A stretch of DNA of 64,000 nt from Polyangia bacterium (GTDB lineage: Bacteria > Myxococcota_A > Polyangia > Nannocystales > Nannocystaceae). The position numbers were made by a program, and so were the translations under genes. Location of the stretch: assembly GCA_030430565.1 (NCBI GenBank), contig JAUIKS010000015.1, forward strand, positions 62,001-126,000. Reading direction: 5' to 3'. How positions within the stretch are numbered: the stretch's first letter is position 1; each line of letters starts with the position of its first letter. Below the pieces are notes generated by a model. That model was not told where the DNA came from, did not search any database, and saw only the letters and a list, made by a program, of their open reading frames with translations. Positions 35,985 to 45,001 of the stretch are shown here, piece after piece.

Positions 35985-37172
35985 ATGGCGATCAAGGTCC
36001 GAGAACGCAAGCTCCCTGGCGGCGGCACGCACTTCCAGGCCGACATCCGCATCAAGCTCCCCGACGGGACCACCCACCGCGAGCGCGTCAAGGCGCCCGG
36101 CCGGACCCACGCCGCCGCGCTGCGCTGGGCGCGGCAGCGCGAGGCCTACCTGCTGCGCCACGGCGTCACGCAGCGGACCCGACGGCGCGTCAAGCCGCCG
36201 ACCCTCGCCGAGTTCGCGCCGCGCTTCCGCGAGCAGTACGTCATCGCCAACCGGCTCAAGCCCAGCACGCAGCGGCGCTGGGACGACGCGCTGCGCCTCC
36301 ATCTGCTGCCGCTGCTCGGCGAGCGCCCGATCGACGACATCGGCCCGCGCGACTTTCAGCGCCTCAAGCTGCTCTCGCTCGCCCCCAACACGATCAACTG
36401 CCTCATCGGCAACCTCACGACCATCCTCCGCGCCGCCCGCGACTGGGGCTTCGAGATTACCGTCCCGCAGGTCAAGCGCGTCAAGGTCCCCGCGCGGCTC
36501 CCAGAGTTTTACGACGAAGAGAGCTACCGCCGGCTCGTCGCGGCCGCGCGCGCGATCGGCCCGACCGCGCACGCGCTCGTGCTGCTCGGCGGAGACGCCG
36601 GTCTCCGCACCGGCGAGATGATCGCGCTCGAGCGACGCGACCTCGAGCTCACCCGCGGCCTCATCACCGTCAGCCGCAACGAGCACCTCGGGCACACCGG
36701 CGATCCCAAGGGCGGCGCGACGCGTCGCGTCCCCATGACGAAGCGCCTCCAGCACGCCCTCGTCGCGCTCCTCGGCGACGGCCCCGAGCGCCCGTCTCGC
36801 CAGCGACTCCGTCAGCGCGTGCTCAGGCGTGAGGACGACGCCCCCTTCACCGCCAGCGCCGCGCGCCACTGGCTCTACCGCGCCCAGGACGACGCCGGGC
36901 TGCCACGCAAGGGCCCGCACATCCTCCGCCACACCTTCTGCTCCCATCTCGCCATGCGCGGCGCGGCTCCCCGCGCGATCCAAGGCCTCGCCGGCCACGC
37001 CAAGTCGTCGACCACCGACATCTACCTGCACCTCGCGCCCCGCTCGCTGCACACCGCGATCGACCTGCTCGACGACGTCGAAGACGCCGACGACGACGCC
37101 GACGACGACGCCGACGACGCCGACGACGACGCGAGCCTCGAGCTCGTCGACGACGACGCCAGCGACGACTAG
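35985..37172 (+). CDS. Tyrosine recombinase / phage-type integrase
   Basis: A 395-residue site-specific recombinase read from ATG 35985. N-terminal arm-binding region (about 1-60, KVRERKLPGGGTHFQADIRI), SAM-like core-binding domain (about 65-160, TLAEFAPRFREQYVIANRLK), and catalytic domain with Arg208 (GLRTGEM), His312 and Arg315 (HILRH), His338 (GHAKSS) and nucleophile Tyr347 (DIYLH). All catalytic residues are present, so it should be active. The C-terminus is an odd acidic tail of Asp and Ala (DDVEDADDDADDD). A degenerate copy of its 3' end lies 200 bp downstream. No other mobile genes remain. Confidence 0.93.
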   Translation: MAIKVRERKLPGGGTHFQADIRIKLPDGTTHRERVKAPGRTHAAALRWARQREAYLLRHGVTQRTRRRVKPPTLAEFAPRFREQYVIANRLKPSTQRRWDDALRLHLLPLLGERPIDDIGPRDFQRLKLLSLAPNTINCLIGNLTTILRAARDWGFEITVPQVKRVKVPARLPEFYDEESYRRLVAAARAIGPTAHALVLLGGDAGLRTGEMIALERRDLELTRGLITVSRNEHLGHTGDPKGGATRRVPMTKRLQHALVALLGDGPERPSRQRLRQRVLRREDDAPFTASAARHWLYRAQDDAGLPRKGPHILRHTFCSHLAMRGAAPRAIQGLAGHAKSSTTDIYLHLAPRSLHTAIDLLDDVEDADDDADDDADDADDDASLELVDDDASDD

Positions 37173-37178
37173 ACCCGG

Positions 37179-37340
37179 CTAGACGAGTCGGCCGCGGAGA
37201 GACGCCCGCACGTACGCCCGGGTGTCGAGCGCCGGCGGGGCGCCGGCGATTCCGGCGCGCTGAACCATCTCGTGGACCAAGAGCGGCCCGATGAGCGCGC
37301 TCAGGAGGGCGCGCCCCCTCGACCTGCTCAATCAACCATC
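37179..37340 (-). pseudogene. Possible remnant of a TetR-type regulator C-terminus
   Basis: On the minus strand, reading to a TAG at 37179-37181, the frame encodes RALLSALIGPLLVHEMVQRA followed by about 23 residues ending LRGRLV. The LLSALIGPLL stretch and the LRGRL end resemble the ligand-domain end of TetR/AcrR regulators. Upstream the frame is broken by stops, and plausible continuation appears in another frame (LRTMLRRALKMVD). There is no intact start. Low confidence; it may be coincidence. Confidence 0.25.
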
Positions 37341-37375
37341 TTCAGCGCCCGCCGAAGCATCGTCCGCAGCGTCCG

Positions 37376-37570
37376 GGTGCAGACACCTTCTGGCTCCTAC
37401 CTCGCCACGCGCGGCGCGGCCCCACGCGCGCTCTAGGGCCTCACCGGCCACGCCAAGTCATCGGTCACCGACATCTACCTGCACCTCGCGCCCGCTCGCA
37501 GCACACCGCGATCGACCCGCGCGGCGACACGAACCTCGAGCTCGTCGACGACGACGCCTGAGACGACTCG
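37376..37570 (+). pseudogene. Broken duplicate of a tyrosine recombinase 3' end
   Basis: The stretch encodes, with one frameshift near 37390, SYLATRGAAPRAL-stop-GLTGHAKSSVTDIYLHLA, matching SHLAMRGAAPRAIQGLAGHAKSS... of the intact recombinase. There is a TAG at 37434-37436 and a further frame loss near 37490. 25 bases at 37534-37558 are identical to the 3' end of the intact gene. It is the decayed tail of a second recombinase copy. Confidence 0.8.
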
Positions 37571-37678
37571 ACGCCGAACAAACAGGTCAAGATGAGAGGC
37601 GCAAGGGTTGCGCGCCGCGCCGTACAAAGGAACGCCCACGGCGACATCGCCGGGAGGTCTCGATCGATACCATGACGT

Positions 37679-39313
37679 ATGGACTTAGACTTTTTATCGA
37701 TCCGTCGCGTGCTCCTCGCGTCGATGGGACTCGTGGCAGGCGCGTGCGGGCCGGGCCCGGGGCCGTCAGAGACCACGAGCGACGAGACGACCACGGGCGC
37801 GAGCGCGACCCACGACGCGAGCTCGACGAGCGTCGGTACCAGCGCGTCTTCCTCGAGCACGACCGACGCCACCACCGACGACAGTGACACCGACACGCCT
37901 GGGCCCTTGTGCGAGCCCGGGGGCGAGCTGTCGGGCAGCTACTGCTGCGATGGAGGCCTCGGCGAAGGCTGTCTCTCGGCGCCGCCCCCCTGCGACGACC
38001 CCCAGCCGATTCTTCAGGCTGGCGGAGACAACACGACCCCATCCGGCTGGGTCTTGTGCGCGGACGGGACCAAACGGCGCGAGCAGGCGGTGGCCTGCGT
38101 GGTCAAGGGCGGCAAAGACTACTCCTGCCGCGACAATCTCGACTACGACTACGAGAACGTGTGCGGCGCGTCGATGGACTGTCCCGAGGGTCAAGTCTGC
38201 CGACGCCTTCCCAGCCAAAAGGAGGACGGCTGCACGAACTACTGCGGCTGTGACGACATCGGCTGCGTCACCGACGACGATTGCGCCCCCGACGAGATGT
38301 GCTTGTGCGCCGGCGTCTATGAGGAGAATTCGCCGAGCTTGTGCGTCAAGTCCAACTGCCGGAGCAACGCGGACTGCGCCGGGTTTGGCTGCGCGCTCGC
38401 CGACATTCACCCGTCGACGACCACGACGCCGCGGGCCGGCTGCTTCACGCCCGACGACAGCTGTCACGTCACCGACGACTGCCTTTGCTACGGCACAGGT
38501 ACATCGTGCTCTTCGACGACGAACGGCTGGTCGTGTGACACGAACTGCAGTCAGTGCGGGCGGCCCTTCATCGTCGACGGTCACGCGCGTGTCGCCGAGC
38601 TGCTCGTGGACGACGCGACGGGAAAACGGGAGCGCGTCGCGCTCTACTACCAGCAGCTCGCGCTCTACGAGCACGCGTCGATCGCCAGCTTCTACCGCTT
38701 CGCGCTCGAGCTCATGGGCGTCGGAGCCCCTCCATCGCTTATTCGAGAGGCCGTCGCGTCGGCGGAGGACGAGCGCCGACACGCGCGATCGTGCCTCGAG
38801 ATCGCCGCGCGCTTCGGCTCGGCAGCGCGACTCGGAGCCATCGACACGCGGGTCCCCGCGCGACGCGGCGTCGTCGAGATCATCGCCGCGCTCGTCCGCG
38901 AGGGCTGCATCGGCGAGACGGTCGCGGCGCTCGAGCTCGAGGTCGCCGTGAGGGGCTGCCGTGACGCCAAGCTCCGCGACGCGCTGGCCAGCATCGCGGA
39001 GGACGAGCTGCGCCACGCCCAATTCGCGTGGCGCTGTCTCACCTGGCTCATCCGCGCCTACGGGCCGCGCGCGTACGAGACGGCGCTGGCGACCGCGACG
39101 GTCGAGCTCCGACGTCTCGTAGCCCAGGCACCCGGCGGAGCTCCTTCGCTGGAGCGCTTCGGCGTGCTGTCCCCGTCGGACGGCCTCGCGGTGCGCAGGG
39201 CCGTCGCGCGCGATGTTGTGACGCCATGCCTGGCAGCGGTCGCGCGCGCGTCTCAACCATCGCCCGCCGCGTCGGCCCGTTCAGACCTGTTCGCGCGCGC
39301 AGCTCCGTCGTGA
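37679..39313 (+). CDS. Lipoprotein: Ser/Thr stalk, Cys-rich region and ferritin-like di-iron domain
   Basis: A 544-residue three-part protein. The N-terminus (VLLASMGLVAGAC) is a lipoprotein signal followed by a Ser/Thr/Asp stalk (about 25-75). A Cys-rich region (about 78-300) has repeated patterns such as CPEGQVC, CVTDDDCAPDEMCLC, CRSNADCAGFGC. The C-terminal domain (about 318-470) is a four-helix ferritin-like fold: Glu in LYEHASIASFYRF, ExxH in ASAEDERRHA, Glu in CIGETVAALELE, and ExxH in SIAEDELRHAQFAW, the ligand set of di-iron carboxylate proteins. It ends with an Ala/Ser-rich tail. An exported di-iron protein could oxidise or store iron or a small substrate; the role is unknown. It lies just after the recombinase scar. 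Confidence 0.8.
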   Translation: MDLDFLSIRRVLLASMGLVAGACGPGPGPSETTSDETTTGASATHDASSTSVGTSASSSSTTDATTDDSDTDTPGPLCEPGGELSGSYCCDGGLGEGCLSAPPPCDDPQPILQAGGDNTTPSGWVLCADGTKRREQAVACVVKGGKDYSCRDNLDYDYENVCGASMDCPEGQVCRRLPSQKEDGCTNYCGCDDIGCVTDDDCAPDEMCLCAGVYEENSPSLCVKSNCRSNADCAGFGCALADIHPSTTTTPRAGCFTPDDSCHVTDDCLCYGTGTSCSSTTNGWSCDTNCSQCGRPFIVDGHARVAELLVDDATGKRERVALYYQQLALYEHASIASFYRFALELMGVGAPPSLIREAVASAEDERRHARSCLEIAARFGSAARLGAIDTRVPARRGVVEIIAALVREGCIGETVAALELEVAVRGCRDAKLRDALASIAEDELRHAQFAWRCLTWLIRAYGPRAYETALATATVELRRLVAQAPGGAPSLERFGVLSPSDGLAVRRAVARDVVTPCLAAVARASQPSPAASARSDLFARAAPS

Positions 39314-39316
39314 CGC

Positions 39317-39778
39317 TCAGCCGTCATCCTCGCCCGCCGCGTCCGGGTGCAGGCGCCGCCACCTCGAGACCATCAGGCGGACGATCGCGTAGCCCACGAT
39401 CGCCCCCGACGGGATCATCACCGCGGCCCCCAGCGCGAACGGCCCCAGCAGCTCGACGAACAGCCGCCACCAGCCGGCGCCGTCGAGCGCCCGCAGCTCC
39501 GCCCACTGCGGCGCCGGTCGCCCCAGCAGCACCATCCCCAGCCACAGCTCCGCGAAGTAGAACAGCGAGCCGGTCACCGGGTTGATCACCGCCGTCCCGA
39601 GGTAGGTCGAGACCGGGTTGAACCGAAGGACAGGCGCGAGCGCGAGCGCGACGAACATCCCCAGAAACGGGATCGGCACCAGCGAGAGCGCCACGCCCAG
39701 CGCGAAGCCGGCCGCGACGCCGTGGGGCGTCCCGCCCAGCGACACCACGCTCACGGCCCACGCGCGGATCCGGCTCAC
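39317..39778 (-). CDS. DUF2062 membrane protein
   Basis: A 153-residue protein matching DUF2062: GGTPHGVAAGFALGVALSLVPIPFLGMFVALALAPVLRFN and STYLGTAVINPVTGSLFYFAE (pieces of about residues 15-72) with a pair of membrane segments, and further segments at about 105-135 (LLGPFALGAAVMIPSGAIVGYAIVRLMV, in pieces). DUF2062 proteins are small inner-membrane proteins of unknown function. It converges on the ferritin-like lipoprotein gene with 3 bp between stops. Confidence 0.88.
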   Translation of the reverse strand: MSRIRAWAVSVVSLGGTPHGVAAGFALGVALSLVPIPFLGMFVALALAPVLRFNPVSTYLGTAVINPVTGSLFYFAELWLGMVLLGRPAPQWAELRALDGAGWWRLFVELLGPFALGAAVMIPSGAIVGYAIVRLMVSRWRRLHPDAAGEDDG

Positions 39779-39913
39779 TTCGCGAAGCGTAGCAGGCTCG
39801 CCCGCGTCACCTGCCGGCGAGATTTTTTATCCGCCTGTGAACCGACCGACGCGCGCGCGGACTACCGGTCGCAGAGGGGGTCGCTGCTCCATCCACACGA
39901 CCCGCGCGAAATC

Positions 39914-40714
39914 ATGCAACTAATCAGACCACGAACATATCTTCTCTCGCTGCTCGTGCTCGCCTTCGCGTGCAACGGCGGCGCCGGCACGAGCGACACG
40001 GACACCGACGCCTCCGCCACCGACGCCACCGACGCCTCGGGCTCGAGCTCGGACTCGACCGCAGGCTCGACCGACGGATCCGCGACCGAGGCGACGACCA
40101 TGGGGCCGGGCGGCAGCGGGACCGAGGACGGCAGCACCGGCGACGCGACCGACACCGAGGCGACGACCGATCCGGGGACGACCGGCCCCGGTGACGACGA
40201 CCTGTGCGCCGCGCTCTGCGAGCTCGAGGCGAGCTGTGACCAGGCCGATCCAGCATGCCTCGAGGAGTGTCAGCTCTCGCTCGAGATCTACGGCGGGCTC
40301 GGGAGCTGCCTCGAGCCCTACGAGGCCGTCTTCGAGTGCGCGATCCAGCTCACCTGCGAGGAGTACGAGGCCTTCTACAACGAGCAGGGCGACGACTACC
40401 CGTGCAAGGCCGAGAAAGACGCCTTCGTCGGCGACGAGGACCCGTACCCGCCCTGCGCCGCCGACGATCCGCCCGAGGTGTGCCTGAGCTCCTGCGAGCT
40501 CCTCGACAGCTGCGACGTCAACGAGGGCACCGTCGAGGAGTGCGTAGCGTTCTGCGCCGTCACGATCGGCACCTCGGTGTCGATGGGCGAGAGCTGCCAA
40601 GCCGCCTACGAGGAGCTCTACGGCTGCTACGCCGAGTTGGAGTGCGCGGATCTAGAGGGCCCTGAGCCCTGCGAGGCGGAGTCGCTCGCGGTCGAGACGG
40701 ACTGCGACTTCTAG
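39914..40714 (+). CDS. Cys-rich lipoprotein with Thr/Asp/Ser linker and two Cys modules
   Basis: A 266-residue lipoprotein from ATG 39914. The signal MQLIRPRTYLLSLLVLAFAC ends in the lipobox AFAC. A linker of about 75 residues of Thr, Asp, Ser, Gly follows. The body has two related modules (CAALCELEASCDQADPACLEECQ; CLSSCELLDSCDVNEGTVEECV, each cut at 20-23 for reference) each followed by a CxxxxxxCYxxLEC-like end. It is strongly acidic. Same architecture as the other stalked lipoproteins here. Function unknown; probably cell-surface. Confidence 0.78.
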   Translation: MQLIRPRTYLLSLLVLAFACNGGAGTSDTDTDASATDATDASGSSSDSTAGSTDGSATEATTMGPGGSGTEDGSTGDATDTEATTDPGTTGPGDDDLCAALCELEASCDQADPACLEECQLSLEIYGGLGSCLEPYEAVFECAIQLTCEEYEAFYNEQGDDYPCKAEKDAFVGDEDPYPPCAADDPPEVCLSSCELLDSCDVNEGTVEECVAFCAVTIGTSVSMGESCQAAYEELYGCYAELECADLEGPEPCEAESLAVETDCDF

Positions 40715-40750
40715 CTAGGCAGCGCGGAGAACAAGCGCGCCGCGACGGGC

Positions 40751-40788
40751 TCGGGCGCGAGGGGGGCACCCGACCCCCTCGCGCCCGA
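40751..40788. terminator. Strong bidirectional hairpin
   Basis: Arms 40751-40765 and 40774-40788 are perfect 15-bp reverse complements with an 8-nt loop, between the convergent ends of the lipoprotein (+) and DUF1552 (-) genes. Confidence 0.7.
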
Positions 40789-40844
40789 ACGCGTGCATAG
40801 TGCTGGCGCGCCTCAGCGATAGTTCGAGGCGCTCGCGTGGACGA

Positions 40845-42230
40845 TCACGCGCCTGGGACGACCCCTCCCGGGAAGATATCGGGGAAGGGGGTGTTGGAGA
40901 TACAGACATCGCCGCCGACCGACTGGGCCGTCGGGTCAAAGCACCGCAAGAGCGAGAGCAGGAGGTCCGAGATGTTGCCGGTGTCGCCGGGCGGGGGCGT
41001 GACCATGATGTGCTCGCCCGGGCTCTTCAGCTTCCCGCGACCGTTGCCGATGACCATCAGCGGCATGCGCTCGATCGAGTGCGTCCAGCCCTCGGAGCAG
41101 TCGCTGCTGACGTAGATGATCATGCTGTCCAGCAGGCTCTTGCCCATGTCGAGCACGTCCTCCTCCTGCTGGAAGCGCTCGAGCATCATCGCCAGGCGCT
41201 CCATGATGTAGATGACGCCGTTGTTGATGCGCTCGAGGCCCGCCGGCGAGTTGTCGTGCGAGTTGTTGTGATGACCGTTGAAGTCCTCGATCTCGGCGAA
41301 GGTCGTCTCGGCCGCGCCGCCGATCCACAGCATGCTGGCGACGCGCGTGATGTCGCAGGTGAACGCGTAGGCGAGCAGGTCGGCCATCGCGTTGTTGACC
41401 GCCGTGATCGGCTCCTGCCCGTTCATGTCCATGTTGGCCTCGGCGGGCATCTCGGGGATCATGCAGCTCGGCGGCGCGGTCATGATCTTCGTCTCGAGCT
41501 CGCCGACGCTCGTCAGGTGGGCGTCGAGGCGCTGCTTGTCTTTGGCGCCGAGCTTGGTCTTGAGCGTCGCCACGTCCTCGCGGACCGCGTCGAGGATGCT
41601 CAGGCGCAGCGCGCGGTCGTCGGGCTTGGGCACGAACTCGCCGAACAGCTGCTGCCAGACCTCCTGCGGGTTCATCTCGGGGAACAGCGGCTCGTTGGGG
41701 CCGCGGTGCGAGAGCGCGTGCATCGTCGTGCCGGCGTCCATGATGCTCAGGCGCTTCGAGACGCCGAGCTGCACCGACTTGATCGGCGTCACGCCGTCGC
41801 CGTGGCGCGCGAAGATAGCGTCGGCGACGCGCTGATCGATGGTCGGCCCGCCCGCCTTCGAGAACAGGCCCATCTGCTCGACCATGGTGTAGCCGTTGAA
41901 GGCGGTCATGCCCTCGTGGTGCGTGATCTTCTTGGCGCTGAGGTTCGCTAGGCCCGAGATCACGTTGATGATGTCGCGGAAGGCCATCAGCGGCACCATC
42001 TGCTCGTTCATCTCGTAGTTCGGGCCCACCGTCAGCGGCTCCCACTTGTCGGGCAGGATCCCGTTGCCGAAGAACCAAGTCATGAAGCGCGTCGGCAGCT
42101 CGCTCCCATCGGCGAAGGCGTCGCCGTTGGCGTTGAGCATGGCGCCGAGCGGCGGCAGCGCGATGGTCGCGAGCGAGCCGCCGATCATGCCGCGGAGGAG
42201 CGTGCGTCGATTGAGATACTTCTTCGCCAT
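40845..42230 (-). CDS. DUF1552 protein with Tat-type signal
   Basis: A 461-residue DUF1552 protein. The N-terminus has a twin-arginine-like signal (NRRTLLRGMIGG, then a hydrophobic stretch to about residue 40), so it is likely exported folded. Family motifs are GMTAFNGYTMVEQMG, KSVQLGVSKRLSIMD, GLNPQEVW-like EMNPQEVWQQLFG, and SSDCSEGWTHSIERMPLMVIGN near the end. DUF1552 genes are nearly always next to DUF1592-type genes, here 18 bp upstream, with a strong AGGAGGAG ribosome site. Biochemical function of the pair is not established. Confidence 0.92.
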   Translation of the reverse strand: MAKKYLNRRTLLRGMIGGSLATIALPPLGAMLNANGDAFADGSELPTRFMTWFFGNGILPDKWEPLTVGPNYEMNEQMVPLMAFRDIINVISGLANLSAKKITHHEGMTAFNGYTMVEQMGLFSKAGGPTIDQRVADAIFARHGDGVTPIKSVQLGVSKRLSIMDAGTTMHALSHRGPNEPLFPEMNPQEVWQQLFGEFVPKPDDRALRLSILDAVREDVATLKTKLGAKDKQRLDAHLTSVGELETKIMTAPPSCMIPEMPAEANMDMNGQEPITAVNNAMADLLAYAFTCDITRVASMLWIGGAAETTFAEIEDFNGHHNNSHDNSPAGLERINNGVIYIMERLAMMLERFQQEEDVLDMGKSLLDSMIIYVSSDCSEGWTHSIERMPLMVIGNGRGKLKSPGEHIMVTPPPGDTGNISDLLLSLLRCFDPTAQSVGGDVCISNTPFPDIFPGGVVPGA

Positions 42231-42248
42231 TGTCGTTCTCCTCCTGGG

Positions 42249-43988
42249 TTACTCGGACGGCTCGGTGACGTATCGGAAGACCGGGCTCGCGACGAGCTCG
42301 ACCATCAGGTCCTGAAGGCTGTAGCCGTCGTTGGCGAACACCTCCTCGACGAGGTAGAGCATCTCGGCCTCGCCGATCGTCTCGAGGCGACCCATCGAGC
42401 CGCGCACGAAGTTGTTGACGAAGCAGCTCGCGGTCCGCGGGTCCTCGTAGAGGACCTGCCCGATCTCCGCGGGGCTAGAGAACGAGCCGAAGCCCGGGAC
42501 CTCGCCGTAGGAGTCGATCGTCAGGCCGTTGTGGTCCTCGGTGCGGTACTGGCCGATGGCGTCGAAGTGCTCGAGCGCGAAGCCGATCGGGTCCATGAGC
42601 TCATGGCAGCTCGCGCAGGAGTCGTCCTCCATGTGCAGCTCGAGGCGCTGCTTCATGGTCATCGGGTTGTCCGGGTCGGGCTCGGGCAGGTTCGGGTTCA
42701 CGTTGGCGGGGGGCGGCGGCGCCTCGGCGCACAGGAACTTGCCGAGGATGAAGTTGCCGCGCCGCGTCGGCGAGGTGTCGATCGCGTGCGCGAAGCGGGC
42801 CAGGAACGCGGCGCTGCCGAGGAAGCCCGCGCGCCCGTGCGACTCCGGCAGCGTCGCCAGCCCCCAGTCGTCGCCGGGCGCGCTGACGCCGTAGAGCTCG
42901 GCGAGCGGCGCGTTCACGTAGGCGTAGTCGGCCGAAAACAGCTCGCGCGCGTCGGCGTCTTGCTCGAAGACCAGGTCGTCGACGAACAGCAGCATGCTCT
43001 GGCGCATCGCGTCCGTCAGCTCGTCGTTGAAGTCCGGGTACTGGCCGGGGCTCTTGCCGATCGTCGGCAGGTCCCGCAGGTGCAGCGCCTCGTCGTAGAA
43101 GTTCGCCAGCGCGACCCGAGCGGCTGGCTTCGAGAGCATGTGCTTCGCGACCGTGCGGATCTGCCCCTCGGTCTCGAGCCCGCCCGACTCCGCCAGCTCG
43201 AGCAGCTGTCGATCCGGCGTGCGCCCCTGCAGGAAGAACGACATGCGCGTGATCAGCTCGTTCGGCGTCAGCAGCATGCGCTCCGGGTTGTCGGGATCCG
43301 GCTCGCCGACCTCCGCCATGTAGACGAAGTTCGGCGACTGCAGGATCGCCATCAGCTCGTACTTCACGCCGGTCAGGAAGTCGCCGTCTCCCCACGCCTG
43401 CGCCGCCTCCGCGATCGCCCGCACGCGGTCGACCTCCTCAATCGTCGGCGCCCGGCGCCAGGCCAGATGGCCCCAGACCTCGGCGATCTCCGTGTAGCAG
43501 CTGGCGTCCTGCGGGCCGTCCGCGACACACGGCACGTAGGTCGCAAGGCGCGTGGTGTCGCCGATCGCCGCCGTCGCGGCCGCCGTCGCGGCCGCCTCGT
43601 AGTCCTCAACGCCGGTGCCGGTCAGCGCCAGCTCGGCGTTCCCGATCGCGTCGAAGTCGTGCAGCGGTGAGTCGGTGGGCAGACCAGCGCCCTCCGCCGC
43701 CGCCGCCGCCTCACCGCCGAGCAGCAGCGCGATCGAGTCGACGTACTGGGCGTGCAGCAGGCGGCGCATCCCGCCCTCAGCCGGCGTGAACTGGATCTCC
43801 TCCCCGCCGGAGGTCTCCGTCTCGGCGTCAGTCGCACCACCTTCGGTCGTCTCGTCCGAGCCATCCGTGGTGCCCGCTTCGGTCTCGCCGGCCGTGTCCA
43901 TCTCGTCGTCGCCGCACGCGACCGGTCCGAATCCGGTCGTCGCACACAACAGCGCGGCCCACAGAAGTGGCAGTCGTGATCTGTCCAT
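42249..43988 (-). CDS. DUF1592/DUF1588/DUF1585 lipoprotein with one CxxCH motif
   Basis: A 579-residue protein of the planctomycete/myxobacterial DUF1587-1592-1588-1585 family. A lipoprotein signal (LLWAALLCATTGFGPVAC) leads to an Asp/Glu/Thr-rich linker (about 28-65). The order then is DUF1595/1592 (MRRLLHAQYVDSIALLLGG; HLAWRRAPTIEEVDRV; NELITRMSFFLQGRTPD), DUF1588 (TSPTRRGNFILGKFLCAEAP, DDSCASCHELMDPIGFALEHFDAIGQYR) and DUF1585 (VNNFVRGSMGRLE; LVELVASPVFRYV). CASCH is a heme-c attachment motif, so it may be a cytochrome-like protein. Start at 43988 has a GAGGGGG ribosome site. Operon with DUF1552. Confidence 0.92.
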   Translation of the reverse strand: MDRSRLPLLWAALLCATTGFGPVACGDDEMDTAGETEAGTTDGSDETTEGGATDAETETSGGEEIQFTPAEGGMRRLLHAQYVDSIALLLGGEAAAAAEGAGLPTDSPLHDFDAIGNAELALTGTGVEDYEAAATAAATAAIGDTTRLATYVPCVADGPQDASCYTEIAEVWGHLAWRRAPTIEEVDRVRAIAEAAQAWGDGDFLTGVKYELMAILQSPNFVYMAEVGEPDPDNPERMLLTPNELITRMSFFLQGRTPDRQLLELAESGGLETEGQIRTVAKHMLSKPAARVALANFYDEALHLRDLPTIGKSPGQYPDFNDELTDAMRQSMLLFVDDLVFEQDADARELFSADYAYVNAPLAELYGVSAPGDDWGLATLPESHGRAGFLGSAAFLARFAHAIDTSPTRRGNFILGKFLCAEAPPPPANVNPNLPEPDPDNPMTMKQRLELHMEDDSCASCHELMDPIGFALEHFDAIGQYRTEDHNGLTIDSYGEVPGFGSFSSPAEIGQVLYEDPRTASCFVNNFVRGSMGRLETIGEAEMLYLVEEVFANDGYSLQDLMVELVASPVFRYVTEPSE

Positions 43989-44191
43989 GTTCCCCCTCGC
44001 TCGGTAGATGCCGCCGAATGGCGGAATCCTTCACCCCGGCTCGGTCGAACCCGCACGACCCAACCAGGGCATATCGACATTTCCACAACGAGACGGGAAA
44101 TAACAAACCTTCTTTTACGAATTTCAGGAGCGATATTGTTCACGCCCCTGATGTGACTTGCCGGCCCTGCCTCGCTCATACCTACAAAAAC

Positions 44192-45001
44192 CTACACAGA
44201 TGCGTTCTCCGCTGTTCCGCCCCCGATGACCGCCGACACCACCAGTTGCTCGGCCTCATCATCGGTCGCCTCGCCCGCAAACCCTCCAGACGCTGCATGT
44301 ACGACGAATCCGGCGGAATTCAGCAACGACTCCAGTTGATGCATCAACAAGTAGCGTTGGGGGATACAAGCCTCGATCCCGGAGTCTTCAGGCCCCTGTC
44401 GGTACACATATGTCGAGAGGATGAATTGCTCTTCACGCCGCCAGACGCTTCGCTCCAGCACCGAGAAATCCCGACCGTCTTCTGTTGTGACTCGACCCAC
44501 GAGGACCAATTCGTCATCCGAGAGATCTTCGGGCTCGCACTCATTGTGAAACGCCGCCGCGCAGTAGGCGTCGAGCACCAGCATTCCGCCGGGCCGTAGG
44601 TGGCGGCGAACGCACGCGAGACAGGCCAGCACGTCCTCATCGCTGAGCAGGCAGAACAGGCTGCTGTGCGGGATGATGACGCGATCAAAGCGCCGCCCCA
44701 GGGAGAACGAGCGCATGTCACCCGCGACCAGGGACACGAGCGCGGCCTGCTCGGGCGGCAGCGCGGCGTGGCGCTCGCGCGCGAGCGCGAGCAGGCCATC
44801 GTGGCAATCAAGACCGACCAGCGCCTGCTGGTCCTCTGGCGAAGGGTGGACGGCGGTGAGAAGTTCAAACAGCACCCGTCCGTGCCCGCATCCCAGCTCC
44901 AGCACCGAGCCCGCGCCCGCGCAGACGCGCTGATAAAAGTCCACGTCGCCGGGCGTCCCGGTGTGCAGCGGAGCGTAGAGTTCAGCCGGGTAATCGGACA
45001 T
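44192..45001 (-). CDS. Class I SAM-dependent methyltransferase
   Basis: A 269-residue methyltransferase from ATG 45001 (a GTG at 45055 is the alternative). Motif I is VLELGCGHGRVLFEL, followed by LVGLDCHDGLL (acidic end of strand 2), GDMRSFSL and DRVIIPHSSLFCLLSDEDVLACLACVRRHLRPGGMLVLD (pieces of about 105-145). The overall pattern is like small-molecule methyltransferases with a methyltransf_25-type core. The gene is noticeably less GC-rich than its neighbours (many A/T third positions), a mild sign of separate origin. Divergent from the amidase gene. Substrate unknown. Confidence 0.82.
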   Translation of the reverse strand: MSDYPAELYAPLHTGTPGDVDFYQRVCAGAGSVLELGCGHGRVLFELLTAVHPSPEDQQALVGLDCHDGLLALARERHAALPPEQAALVSLVAGDMRSFSLGRRFDRVIIPHSSLFCLLSDEDVLACLACVRRHLRPGGMLVLDAYCAAAFHNECEPEDLSDDELVLVGRVTTEDGRDFSVLERSVWRREEQFILSTYVYRQGPEDSGIEACIPQRYLLMHQLESLLNSAGFVVHAASGGFAGEATDDEAEQLVVSAVIGGGTAENASV

